NCBI GenBank assembly: GCA_958451705.1
Contig: CAUDRD010000001.1
Span: 1 to 25,375 of the forward strand
Direction: 5' to 3'
DNA: 25,375 bases
From: an uncultured Oscillospiraceae bacterium
GTDB lineage: Bacteria; Bacillota; Clostridia; Oscillospirales; Acutalibacteraceae
Every line of letters begins with the position of its first letter. The first letter of the stretch is position 1. The notes beneath the pieces are model-generated. The model was not told the origin of the DNA. It worked only from the letters and a program-made list of their open reading frames with translations, and did not search any database. This document shows, piece by piece, positions 1 through 7,622 of the stretch. The translations under genes were made by a program, and so were the position numbers.

Positions 1-773
1 AAAATAACGTGTCTGAATCTTCTCTCGAAAAGAACTACAAAAACACCTGATGCCATAAGAAGGGCGAAGGAATAGGTGAAATTGTTTTTCATTATTATTG
101 AGTCTATCTTTTCTTTCAGGTATCCGTACCACATACCGAAAGTGAATACAAGCATGGTGTTATACCAAGAGGACGGTTTTCCTGTTTTCTTAATGGTAAA
201 GATCAGTATTACCGTTAAAATGGTCATGGTTATCAGTGCGAGAACCTTATGCTTTCCGAAAATTAGGAAAGAGAGGATAAGGGCAATATATAATAAAAGA
301 GTTGCGCCGATATACCAGTTGCTGTTTCCTATACTTGTCCATGTAAGAAAGGCTAAAAGAGTATCTTTTAAAGAATAGTTCTTCTTAATGAATATCAGAT
401 TAAGCATAAAATAGAGAAAAACGGCTATATCAAAATGCAAAAGCAGAGGAAGAAAACGTTTTTTAAACATTCCTCTGACATATGTTTTCCCCTTTGCTTT
501 TATGGAACACATAATACCGTAGCCTGAGAAAAACAGAAACGGTACAACCACTAACTGCCCCATATATGAGTGCATAGTAGTCCATTGAATATCAATATCA
601 GGGTTTATTTTAATATATCCTACCGAGTGACAAAGAAAAACGAGAAAAACAAAAATTCCGTTAATCGCCGTTGTCGATTCTTTTGAAAGATAGTCGGTAT
701 TGAATTGTCCTGCCGGAGCAAATTTTGCCTGAGCCATTACAATAAACAGCCCGATCATAAGAATATAAAACAT
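1..773 (-). CDS. Acyltransferase-3-type membrane protein, N-terminal part (runs off left edge)
   Basis: An uninterrupted frame of 257 codons starts at the ATG complementary to 771-773 and leaves the window without a stop. A strong ribosome binding site (GAGGGGGG) lies about 9 bases upstream of the ATG. The protein is very hydrophobic, with an N-terminal anchor (about residues 1-15) and several further membrane segments. FLCHS near residues 46-50 and the following FFSGYGI fit the start of the Acyl_transf_3 fold, where an early histidine is part of the active site. Members O-acylate surface polysaccharides or glycolipids at the cell membrane; the acceptor cannot be read here. Family proteins are usually 330-380 residues, so roughly a quarter to a third is missing. 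The family call is a recognition from topology and the early motif, not a search. Confidence 0.72.
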   Translation of the reverse strand, partial: MFYILMIGLFIVMAQAKFAPAGQFNTDYLSKESTTAINGIFVFLVFLCHSVGYIKINPDIDIQWTTMHSYMGQLVVVPFLFFSGYGIMCSIKAKGKTYVRGMFKKRFLPLLLHFDIAVFLYFMLNLIFIKKNYSLKDTLLAFLTWTSIGNSNWYIGATLLLYIALILSFLIFGKHKVLALITMTILTVILIFTIKKTGKPSSWYNTMLVFTFGMWYGYLKEKIDSIIMKNNFTYSFALLMASGVFVVLFERRFRHVI

Positions 774-840
774 TTAATAAAGCCCCCCTCAATAAGCTCC
801 ATGTTTTACTGAAAATTAAGTTATTCAACTATTCATTCTA

Positions 841-869
841 ATAATATCAAATAATTTGGCATAACGCAA
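841..869 (-). promoter_or_regulatory. Candidate sigma-A promoter of the acyltransferase gene
   Basis: Read on the minus strand, TTGCGT (864-869) and TATTAT (841-846) are separated by 17 bases. The -35 is weak (3/6), the -10 good (5/6). The spacer contains one of the palindromes described for 848-889, so the promoter would be covered by anything bound there. Confidence 0.5.
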
Positions 870-889
870 TTATTGCATCAAATAATTTG
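848..889. repeat. Three palindromes, two identical, in a promoter region
   Basis: CAAATAATTTG occurs at 848-858 and again at 879-889, within identical 13-base direct repeats (846-858 and 877-889). Between them lies another near-perfect palindrome, GCAATTATTGC (866-876). The two identical sites are 31 bases apart, about three helical turns. This is the usual geometry of a dimeric repressor binding cooperatively to two operators. The regulator is unknown. Confidence 0.6.
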
Positions 890-937
890 TAAATCCGATG
901 TCAAAGTGCAAAAAAAGCACCCTTTATTCTCGTCATT

Positions 938-992
938 GTGAACAGTGAAAAATAAATTGCCTTATGCTAAAATAAAGGCACAGTGAACAGTG
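938..992. repeat. Direct repeat GTGAACAGTG flanking the GH31 promoter
   Basis: Ten identical bases occur at 938-947 and 983-992, 45 bases apart. The first copy overlaps the -35 element and the second lies just downstream of the expected transcription start, so both sit where operators usually lie. Confidence 0.55.
945..973 (+). promoter_or_regulatory. Candidate sigma-A promoter of the GH31 gene
   Basis: GTGAAA (945-950, 4/6), a 17-base spacer and TAAAAT (968-973, 5/6) with an extended -10 TG two bases upstream. It is the best rightward promoter before the gene and would start transcription near 980. Confidence 0.55.
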
Positions 993-1074
993 CGCCGAAA
1001 TTCAGGTGAGTTAAGCTCTTTTGTTATTATGGACTCGGTGTGCGTCTAATAACCTTTCGGTGAGGAGTAGTTTT

Positions 1075-3477
1075 ATGGAGAGTGTTTTTGAAAACAAGTT
1101 TTCTTTTAAATCCCACGGTACCGCTGACAGCAGCTGTGTAAGACAGTACGGAAATGTCAGAATCAGCGTGCTCGCCGGCAGAATGCTTCGAGTTGAATTT
1201 AGTCCTACAATGAATTTTGAAGATAAGCCTACCCAGAAGGTTTGGTACAGAGATTTTGAAAAACCAAGATGCACCTTTGAAAAGAAAGGCGGAAGGGTTT
1301 TCGTAAAAACTGCCCACAGCGAATTTTGCTATGACCTTATGCTTAAAAAGATGTCGTATATAGTTCTCTCCGATGGAAGAAAAGTTACTAATTTTCATTC
1401 AGGGAATTTAAAAGGTACATACAGAACTCTTGACGCTACAGTAGGGGCGATACCTTTGGGTGACGGTCTTATTTCAAGAAACGGCGCAACTGTTTTTGAC
1501 GACAGTGATTCTCTTGTTCTGGAAGAGGACGGAACAATTTCGAGAAGAGCCCACTGGGAGCGAGATTTATATTATTTTGCTTACGGCAACGATTACAGAG
1601 GCTGCATCTATGATTTTTACCGTCTTACCGGCAAAACGCCACTTGTTCCCCGTTGGTGCCTCGGTAACTGGTGGAGTCGATATAAAGCCTATACCCAGCA
1701 GGAATACCTTGACCTTATGGAACGTTTTATGGAAGAAGAAATCCCAATAACAGTGGCTACCATCGATATGGACTGGCACTGGGTTGACGTTGTGGGAAAA
1801 TTCGGTGAAAGCGCTAAAAATCAAATAGCTCCTAAAACCATACAGGAGGCATTTGTAAGCGACGGCTGGACGGGATACAGCTGGAATACCGACCTTTTCC
1901 CCGATTACAAAAAATTTTTGCGCCAGTTAAAGGATATGAACTTTAAAATTACCCTTAACATTCATCCGTCAACAGGTGTAAGGTGGTTTGAAGATGCCTA
2001 TGACGAAATGGCGGATGAACTGGGTTATGATAAGAGCAAGAAAGAGCAGATTCCCTTTGATATAACCGACAGGAAATATGTAGAGGCTTATTTTAAATAT
2101 CTTCATCACCCCTATGAAAAGGACGGCGTTGATTTCTGGTGGATTGACTGGCAGCAGGGCAAAAACACTCGTCTTAAAGGACTTGACCCTCTGTGGGCTC
2201 TCAATCACTACCATTATCTCGATAACACTGATAAAAATAAGCGTGGACTTATTCTTTCAAGATATGCCGAAGAGGGCAGCCACCGCTATCCTTTGGGATT
2301 TTCAGGTGATACTAGTGTTTCATGGGACTGTCTGAGATTTCAGCCCTATTTTACCGCAACGGCGGCAAATGTGGGATACAGCTGGTGGAGCCATGATATA
2401 GGCGGACATCACAAGTGCAAAAAGGATGACGAGCTTTATATAAGATGGGTCCAGTTCGGAGTTTTCAGTCCGATAATGCGACTTCATTCCACAAGCAATG
2501 AATTTATGGGTAAGGAGCCGTGGAAATATCGCTATGATGCCCGTATTATAGCTACGGAAAATCTTCGCCTTCGCCACAGGCTTATTCCCTATATCTATTC
2601 TATGAATTACAGAACATACTCAAAGGGTATTGCTCTTTGCGAGCCAATGTATTACTCATACCCTGAAAGGGAAGAGGCTTATTCTGTAAGAAACGAATAT
2701 TTCTTCGGCAGCGAGCTTATAGCTGCACCTATTACGAGTCCTGTTTCGCCTGAAACAAATCTTTCATGCGCTAAGGTATGGCTTCCTGAGGGACGTTTTA
2801 CCGATATTTTCACAGGCAGAATTTATAAGGGCGGAAGATATTACGATATGTACAGGGGACTCGAAAGCATACCTGTACTTGCCAAAGAGGGAGCAATAAT
2901 TCCAATAGGCGTACAGGACAGATGTAATAACTGGAAGAATCCCGAAAAAATGGAGGTTCTCGTTTACCGAGGAAACGGAAGCTTTAATCTTTATGAAGAT
3001 GACGGGGAAACAAGAGAGTTCGAAAGCGGTGGCTTCGCACAAACAAAGCTTAAGGTTGACGAAATAGGCGATGAAACGGTATTTTCATGGAGTGCAGCTG
3101 AAGGTGACGGCTCATCACTTCCTAAATCGAGAGAGGTAAAAGTTGCTTTCCGTGACATTGCCGATGCGGAGAAAGTTACCGTAAACGGCAATGAAGTTCC
3201 CTTTGTATACGAGAAAAACCATATGGGGATTTCGGTTACAGTTTTAAACGTTACGCCGGAAAGCAGTTTTGAAATTAAGGTAATTGGTGTTAAAGCTCTC
3301 CAAAACCGCAATATAACAGAAGAGCTAATTGAGCTTATTACAAAGTTCCAGGCTCCCGTTGCATGGAAAGCGGAAAGATTTACAGATTTTGTCAAGAATC
3401 CCGGTAAAGCTATTCCTTGCTCCGGCGATTACAAGGGACCCATTGAAGAAATACTTAAAATTAACGGTATAATATAA
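1075..3477 (+). CDS. Glycoside hydrolase family 31 (alpha-glycosidase)
   Basis: An 800-residue protein with the GH31 order: N-terminal beta domain, a (beta/alpha)8 barrel from about residue 190, then C-terminal beta domains. In the barrel, VDFWWIDWQQG places the nucleophile aspartate near residue 358, and the acid/base aspartate is near 412 in GFSGDT. SWWSHDIGG follows, also typical. GH31 enzymes release terminal alpha-linked glucose, xylose, galactose or GalNAc with retention; the WIDWQQG nucleophile loop differs from the common WxDMNE or KTDFGE forms, so I do not assign a substrate. No signal peptide is seen, so it is likely cytoplasmic. The ATG at 1075 is chosen over an upstream in-frame TTG (1021) because GGTGAGGAG lies 7 bases before it. 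The last 55 or so residues form a helical extension beyond the usual beta domains. The next gene is 47 bases downstream and may be co-transcribed. Confidence 0.9.
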   Translation: MESVFENKFSFKSHGTADSSCVRQYGNVRISVLAGRMLRVEFSPTMNFEDKPTQKVWYRDFEKPRCTFEKKGGRVFVKTAHSEFCYDLMLKKMSYIVLSDGRKVTNFHSGNLKGTYRTLDATVGAIPLGDGLISRNGATVFDDSDSLVLEEDGTISRRAHWERDLYYFAYGNDYRGCIYDFYRLTGKTPLVPRWCLGNWWSRYKAYTQQEYLDLMERFMEEEIPITVATIDMDWHWVDVVGKFGESAKNQIAPKTIQEAFVSDGWTGYSWNTDLFPDYKKFLRQLKDMNFKITLNIHPSTGVRWFEDAYDEMADELGYDKSKKEQIPFDITDRKYVEAYFKYLHHPYEKDGVDFWWIDWQQGKNTRLKGLDPLWALNHYHYLDNTDKNKRGLILSRYAEEGSHRYPLGFSGDTSVSWDCLRFQPYFTATAANVGYSWWSHDIGGHHKCKKDDELYIRWVQFGVFSPIMRLHSTSNEFMGKEPWKYRYDARIIATENLRLRHRLIPYIYSMNYRTYSKGIALCEPMYYSYPEREEAYSVRNEYFFGSELIAAPITSPVSPETNLSCAKVWLPEGRFTDIFTGRIYKGGRYYDMYRGLESIPVLAKEGAIIPIGVQDRCNNWKNPEKMEVLVYRGNGSFNLYEDDGETREFESGGFAQTKLKVDEIGDETVFSWSAAEGDGSSLPKSREVKVAFRDIADAEKVTVNGNEVPFVYEKNHMGISVTVLNVTPESSFEIKVIGVKALQNRNITEELIELITKFQAPVAWKAERFTDFVKNPGKAIPCSGDYKGPIEEILKINGII

Positions 3478-3524
3478 CAGAGTAAAACTAACAATTAAAT
3501 GTAGATAAAAAGGGGGACGGCTCT

Positions 3525-4142
3525 ATGAAAAAAGTCAAAAAGCTGCCTTTACCGGGTATGAGGAATATTAAAACCGCAGTTTCAGTGCTTTTATGTCTTG
3601 TAGTTTATTTGCTGTTCCCTCTTTTAGCCGAAATTACCAATGAATTTGACGGAAGATTTTTCGAGCTTCTAACCTTTATTGTAAACCGTCAGGACCCGAT
3701 GTTTGCCTGTATTGCGGCGGTGGTAGTAATGCAGTCAACAGTTGCGGATTCTGTAAGCAGCGGAAAAAGTCGTATTTACGGTACTGCGTTAGGGGCTGCG
3801 GCTGGCCTTCTTTTTCTGCTGATAAATTTAAGTGTTCCCGTTCGCTGGCTTAATATATTGCTTATTGCAATAGGTGTAGTGTTCTTAATCTATGTCTGCA
3901 ATCTTTTAAAGCTTCAAAACGCCGTTTCAATTTCGGTTATCACATTTCTTGTAATTTTAATCAGTATCGGACAAAAGTCCCCATTTACTTATGCAGTAAA
4001 CAGGCTTCTTGATACAGGTATAGGAATAGTGATTTCGATTTTCGTAAATCGATATCTTAATTTCCCCTTTAAAAAGAAAAAATCAGCTGAGGAAAATTTG
4101 ACGGCGCAAAGCACTTCGGAAAGCAGCGACGGCGAAAAGTAA
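3525..4142 (+). CDS. Aromatic acid exporter family (ArAE/FUSC-like) membrane protein
   Basis: A 205-residue integral membrane protein with about five or six membrane segments, a basic N-terminus and a charged, serine-rich C-terminal tail. SRIYGTALGAAAGLL (after about residue 80) and RLLDTGIGIVISIFVN (about 160-175) match the arginine-rich loop and last helix of the short Firmicutes ArAE_1/DUF939 proteins. These are proposed to export aromatic acids, but few have been tested. A GGGGG ribosome binding site precedes the ATG. It follows the GH31 gene by 47 bases on the same strand, so co-transcription is likely; no functional link between the two is obvious. The larger soluble C-terminal domain present in some relatives is missing. 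Confidence 0.75.
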   Translation: MKKVKKLPLPGMRNIKTAVSVLLCLVVYLLFPLLAEITNEFDGRFFELLTFIVNRQDPMFACIAAVVVMQSTVADSVSSGKSRIYGTALGAAAGLLFLLINLSVPVRWLNILLIAIGVVFLIYVCNLLKLQNAVSISVITFLVILISIGQKSPFTYAVNRLLDTGIGIVISIFVNRYLNFPFKKKKSAEENLTAQSTSESSDGEK

Positions 4143-4176
4143 GAAAACGAAAATTAAAAAATCCCTTGCAGACTTT

Positions 4177-4218
4177 TAAACGCCCCAATTTGTACAGACA
4201 GTACAATCGGGGCGTTTA
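4177..4218. terminator. Hairpin between convergent genes (first)
   Basis: A 10-bp stem (TAAACGCCCC with GGGGCGTTTA), a small bulge and a further 6-bp stem (TTGTAC with GTACAA) close on the loop AGACA. No clear T-run follows on either strand, so terminator activity is only probable. Confidence 0.5.
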
Positions 4219-4263
4219 ATGTTACCATAGAAACTTCTTTTCAGATATATGTTTTGAGTTAAG

Positions 4264-4293
4264 TGCCCCGTAAAGACAAAACTTTACGGGGCA
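4264..4293. terminator. Perfect 12-bp hairpin between convergent genes (second)
   Basis: TGCCCCGTAAAG pairs perfectly with CTTTACGGGGCA around the loop ACAAAA. It lies 11 bases after the stop of the AraC gene (minus strand) and after the ArAE gene (plus strand), so it may stop transcription from both sides. The T-tracts are poor. Confidence 0.55.
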
Positions 4294-4304
4294 TGGAACT
4301 TTAA

Positions 4305-5153
4305 TCAGAAGTTAAGTTTTCTAAACTTACCGGGAGATATTCCGGCGTTTGAAGTAAAGAAAAATATAAAGTTAGATTCGCTGTTAAAACCGGTTTTAAA
4401 TGCTATTTCCGAAATACTCATGTTTGTTTCTCTCAGGCAGTTTTTTGCAACGTTGAGTCTTGTTACGAGAACATAATCATAGGGAGAATAGCCGGTTTGC
4501 TGTTTAAAAATTCTTGAAAAATGAGAAACGCTCATATGAACCTGTTTGGCTATTGAAGCCACCGTTAAACGCTCTCCCAAGTTTTCGCTGATATATTTCT
4601 GCGCTTGTGCAACGCTTTTTTCGTTGGAGCTGTTTTTCTTTGCTTTGGATTGCGTGCCGTTCATAAGCTCACATAAGAGAGAATAAATTTCTGCCGACAT
4701 GGAGCTTTCAGAAAGAGTCCTTTTACCGTCCATGTTTAGGTAAAGGTTTTTTAAAGACTTCTTAACGGCTTTCGGGTTTGAGCAGTTTACCACATTTCCT
4801 GCATTTGAAGTAATGTATTCATATAATTCTAAAGACCCCGGACCGTCAAAGTGGAGCCAAATAGATTCAAAATATGTGTCAGTATCATATTCGTGAGGTT
4901 CATAGCAGTTTAAAATTACCGCTGAACCGGCTTGTACCGCCACTTTTTCACCGTTTAGATATACATTAAAAGTTCCTTCGATAATATATGTTATCAGAAA
5001 GCTGTCATATCGCTCTCTTATGAGATGGTATCCGTCAACACAGAAAAAATGACCCATTGAGAGGGGGTAGAAAAGATGTGCCCTTGCTTTTGGAGAAGGA
5101 GAGAAGAAATAAACGTCGGACTTATTCAATACGCCTTTTTCGCTGCACTTCAT
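4305..5153 (-). CDS. AraC-family transcriptional regulator
   Basis: A 282-residue protein with an N-terminal cupin-like AraC ligand domain (about residues 20-110, including YIIEGTFNVYLNGEK and CYEPHEYD) and a C-terminal pair of helix-turn-helix motifs (about 195-215 and 245-265). SPYDYVLVTRLNVAKNCL is the linker helix, and ISEIAFKTGFNSESNF with SPGKFRK is the classic second half. The ATG at 5153 is preferred over a TTG three codons earlier because AGGAAAAAGAG is well placed for it. The gene is transcribed away from the galactonate operon from overlapping promoters, so it is the likely sugar-responsive activator of that operon. The ligand is inferred to be the sugar or a pathway intermediate. 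Confidence 0.9.
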   Translation of the reverse strand: MKCSEKGVLNKSDVYFFSPSPKARAHLFYPLSMGHFFCVDGYHLIRERYDSFLITYIIEGTFNVYLNGEKVAVQAGSAVILNCYEPHEYDTDTYFESIWLHFDGPGSLELYEYITSNAGNVVNCSNPKAVKKSLKNLYLNMDGKRTLSESSMSAEIYSLLCELMNGTQSKAKKNSSNEKSVAQAQKYISENLGERLTVASIAKQVHMSVSHFSRIFKQQTGYSPYDYVLVTRLNVAKNCLRETNMSISEIAFKTGFNSESNFIFFFTSNAGISPGKFRKLNF

Positions 5154-5226
5154 AAAAATCAACTCTTTTTCCTGATAGGATTTCTAAAAAAATAGGACGA
5201 TTTTCAAAAGAAATTTTAACTTAATG

Positions 5227-5255
5227 ATTATATAATATGGATAAAATATTGTCAA
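5227..5255 (-). promoter_or_regulatory. Consensus sigma-A promoter of the araC-type gene
   Basis: On the minus strand TTGACA (5250-5255), exactly 17 bases and TATAAT (5227-5232): both hexamers match consensus perfectly. Transcription would start near 5220, leaving a leader of about 65 bases. Confidence 0.85.
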
Positions 5256-5276
5256 ACCGATATGAAATTTTGTAAT
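5249..5276 (+). promoter_or_regulatory. Candidate promoter of the L-galactonate operon
   Basis: TTGTCA (5249-5254), 16 bases and TGTAAT (5271-5276), each 5/6. Its -35 occupies the same bases as the -35 of the regulator promoter on the other strand, so polymerase binding should be mutually exclusive. The start near 5283 leaves a leader of about 105 bases. Confidence 0.6.
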
Positions 5277-5390
5277 CACATAAAGAGCGTACAGCAAGCG
5301 AGAAAAGGATAAAAGCGCTGATGTATATGCAATGTGAAATGGTACGAAGCTGCGGCAATTTTATTTAAAAACTAAGAGGTGAAATATATA

Positions 5391-6596
5391 ATGAAAACAA
5401 TGGGTACATATTTTCAAAACAGTGAAACCGAGCCCTTAAAGTACGGAGAGGTAAATCTCATAAACCCTCCACGCCAAAGGCTCAGAGGGGAGGAGAAGCT
5501 CGAGGGTATTGAAGCTGTTCCTGTATTTAACGGCTTTTGCGGCACTGATTTTGAGCTTATGAAAATGGGAAGAGCGGGTAATCTCAATGCAAAATTCCCA
5601 GAGGGAGAAAAAAGACTTATAAACGGCCATGAAGGCGTTGTGTGGGTTCCTTCCGAAAACAGATTTGCCATAGTCCTTATAAGAGGCGGGGACAGTTATG
5701 ACCCCACAAGATACACTGAAGATGAGACATATTTCGAGTACGGCTGCGACGGCGCAGACGGACTTTTCTGCGATAAAAACTACTTTAATCCCCAGATGCT
5801 TCTTCATCTTCCCGAAAAATATGAGGGACTTAAAAAGCTTCCTCTGTCTCTTGCAAAAAGGCTGGTTTTCTCAGACCCTTATGCCTGTGCGGTATTCCAG
5901 CATGAGCGTATGGAAGATATCGGCATGGCGCAGAATTTCCGTGTCGAAATGGCAAAGAGAAAATGTTCCTCCGCTGAGGCTATGGAGTACGCCAGAGAGA
6001 GCACCTTTGACAGGGTTGTAATTTTCGGCCTTGGCACAACGGGTCTTTTTATAGGCGATCAGATAAGACGCAACCACCAAAATGCTAAAATTCTTTTTGT
6101 AGGCAGAAGCTCCGAAGAAGCTGCAAAGGTTAAATTTGCAAAAGAAGTTGTAAAGGCCGATTATCTTTGCACCGATTCAATGAGCGAAGAGGAAACGGCG
6201 GAAAATATAATTAAGAAAATCGGCGGACGAGCTACTGTGTTTGTAGGTGTAAGCGGTACAAACGTTGAGCACCGTGTGGCTTTTCAGCATAAAGTCTTAG
6301 GCTGCAACGGAATATATAACAGTTTTTCTTTAGGCCCCCAGATAACTTTCGATACAATGCCCTTTGGCTTTGAAAATCATGTGATTTTTGCATCAATTAA
6401 CTTTACTCAGGCACATATGGAAAAGGCAATAGAAATCCTCAGTGAGAGCCGCTTTGATGAAATAGTGGAGCTTATTGATAAAGATGAGTTTATTGCCGAC
6501 CCCATTGACGCATATGAAAACAAAATTTATTCAAAGGCAGCTCCCCTTAAAACGGCCGTTGTCTGGAACAAAAACTATATGGAGATGGAAAAATAA
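5391..6596 (+). CDS. Medium-chain (glucose dehydrogenase-like) sugar dehydrogenase, candidate L-galactose 1-dehydrogenase
   Basis: A 401-residue medium-chain dehydrogenase. FCGTDFE (C50, D52) and NGHEG (H80, E81) match the catalytic zinc site, and FGLGTTG (212-218) is the Rossmann dinucleotide loop. The four-cysteine structural zinc loop of typical alcohol dehydrogenases is absent (only C119 and C127 remain near it). The layout recalls archaeal glucose dehydrogenases, which oxidise aldoses at C1 to lactones. As the first gene of an operon ending in a lactonase and leading to tagaturonate, oxidation of L-galactose to L-galactono-lactone is the natural inference; the substrate itself is not visible. 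The ATG at 5391 is chosen over a GTG at 5379 because AGAGGTG (5374-5380) then serves as its ribosome binding site. Its stop overlaps the next start by one base (TAATG). Confidence 0.72.
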   Translation: MKTMGTYFQNSETEPLKYGEVNLINPPRQRLRGEEKLEGIEAVPVFNGFCGTDFELMKMGRAGNLNAKFPEGEKRLINGHEGVVWVPSENRFAIVLIRGGDSYDPTRYTEDETYFEYGCDGADGLFCDKNYFNPQMLLHLPEKYEGLKKLPLSLAKRLVFSDPYACAVFQHERMEDIGMAQNFRVEMAKRKCSSAEAMEYARESTFDRVVIFGLGTTGLFIGDQIRRNHQNAKILFVGRSSEEAAKVKFAKEVVKADYLCTDSMSEEETAENIIKKIGGRATVFVGVSGTNVEHRVAFQHKVLGCNGIYNSFSLGPQITFDTMPFGFENHVIFASINFTQAHMEKAIEILSESRFDEIVELIDKDEFIADPIDAYENKIYSKAAPLKTAVVWNKNYMEMEK

Positions 6597-7612
6597 TGAA
6601 AACAGTTCAAATTATTGAGCCAGGTCAAATTGAAATAAGAGAGGCACCAATGCCCCAAGTAAAAGAAGGCGAAGCTCTTCTTAAAATCCTTTACTGCGGA
6701 ATCTGCGGCGCAGATGTTGCAAGTTTTACAGGCAACCAGCCTTTCACAACCTACCCCAGAATCCCCGGTCATGAGTTCAGCGCCGAAATCGCACAGATCG
6801 GCGAAAATGACAGAGGGCTCAAAGTTGGCGATATAGTAACAGCTAATCCCTATTTTAACTGCGGAAGCTGTTATTCCTGTAAGAGAGGCCTTGTAAACGC
6901 CTGTACCGATAACCGTACAATGGGCGTTCAGAGGGACGGAAGCTTTGCCGAATATGTTGCAATGCCCATTGAGAGAATTTATCACGGCAAAGGTCTTTCG
7001 GCTAAAGAGCTTGCTCTTATTGAGCCTTTCTCAATCGGTTATCACGCTCTTTCAAGAGCTGAGGTAAAGAAAGGTGACAACGTTCTCATTATGGGTTCAG
7101 GTCCTATAGGCCTCTTCGCTCTTATCTCTGCAAAGCAGAAGGGCGCAAGAGTTGCAATTGCCGATCTTCTCGATAACCGTCTTGCTCTTGCAAAAGAGTA
7201 TGGAGCAGATATGACCATAAATACTGGAAAAGAAGATCTTTCAGCAAAGAGCGCAGAGTTTACCGACGGCAACGGTTTTGATGTATGCGTTGAAGCCTGC
7301 GGACTTCCCGTAACCTTCCTTTCCTGCATTGAGCAGGCCGCATTCGGCGCAAATATAATCCTTATCGGCAACGGTAAGAAGGATACAACCTTCTGCCATT
7401 CCATTCTTTTAAAGAAAGAGCTTAACGTTTTCGGCAGCCGCAACTCCTACGGAAAAGACTTCCTTGCACTTATTGATATGGTTGCAGAGGGTAAAGTTGA
7501 CGTTCTGAAAATGGTAAGCGGCGTTTACGAAATGGATAACGCAATTGAAGCTTTTAAAGCTCTTGCAAATAATAAGGGAGACCTTGCAAAGCTCCTTGTA
7601 AAAATCGGCTGA
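6596..7612 (+). CDS. Zinc-dependent alcohol dehydrogenase, probable L-galactonate 5-dehydrogenase (LgoD/RspB-like)
   Basis: A 338-residue zinc medium-chain dehydrogenase with all landmarks: CGICGAD (C37) and GHE (H59, E60) for catalytic zinc, cysteines 89, 92, 95 and 103 for structural zinc, EPFS (E143) and the NAD-binding GSGPIG (167-172). The family includes sorbitol, galactitol-phosphate and L-galactonate (E. coli LgoD/YjjN) dehydrogenases. The next two genes encode tagaturonate reductase and altronate dehydratase, and there is no uronate isomerase, so oxidation of L-galactonate at C5 to D-tagaturonate is the reaction that completes the pathway. That assignment rests on context. It overlaps the upstream stop by one base and is followed by uxaB ten bases later. 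Confidence 0.75.
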   Translation: MKTVQIIEPGQIEIREAPMPQVKEGEALLKILYCGICGADVASFTGNQPFTTYPRIPGHEFSAEIAQIGENDRGLKVGDIVTANPYFNCGSCYSCKRGLVNACTDNRTMGVQRDGSFAEYVAMPIERIYHGKGLSAKELALIEPFSIGYHALSRAEVKKGDNVLIMGSGPIGLFALISAKQKGARVAIADLLDNRLALAKEYGADMTINTGKEDLSAKSAEFTDGNGFDVCVEACGLPVTFLSCIEQAAFGANIILIGNGKKDTTFCHSILLKKELNVFGSRNSYGKDFLALIDMVAEGKVDVLKMVSGVYEMDNAIEAFKALANNKGDLAKLLVKIG

Positions 7613-7622
7613 GGTGATACTT

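Larger units (their letters stand above)
774..1074. other. Divergent intergenic control region, acyltransferase / GH31
   Basis: About 300 bases with no credible gene. It holds a leftward promoter with palindromes (841-889), a rightward promoter with direct repeats (938-992), and the leader and ribosome binding site of the GH31 gene (GGTGAGGAG at 1059-1067). Confidence 0.8.

Noticed and set aside
76..378. 100-codon plus-strand frame
   Set aside because: It is antisense to the acyltransferase frame, which has family motifs, membrane topology and a strong ribosome binding site.
1021..1074. Upstream TTG start of the GH31 gene
   Set aside because: The extra 18 codons have no ribosome binding site and no family similarity, while GGTGAGGAG sits seven bases before the ATG at 1075.
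5310..5323. Catabolite-response (cre) site in the galactonate operon leader
   Set aside because: TAAAAGCGCTGATG matches only about 10 of 14 consensus positions, missing the outer ones; too weak to list without a CcpA regulon comparison.
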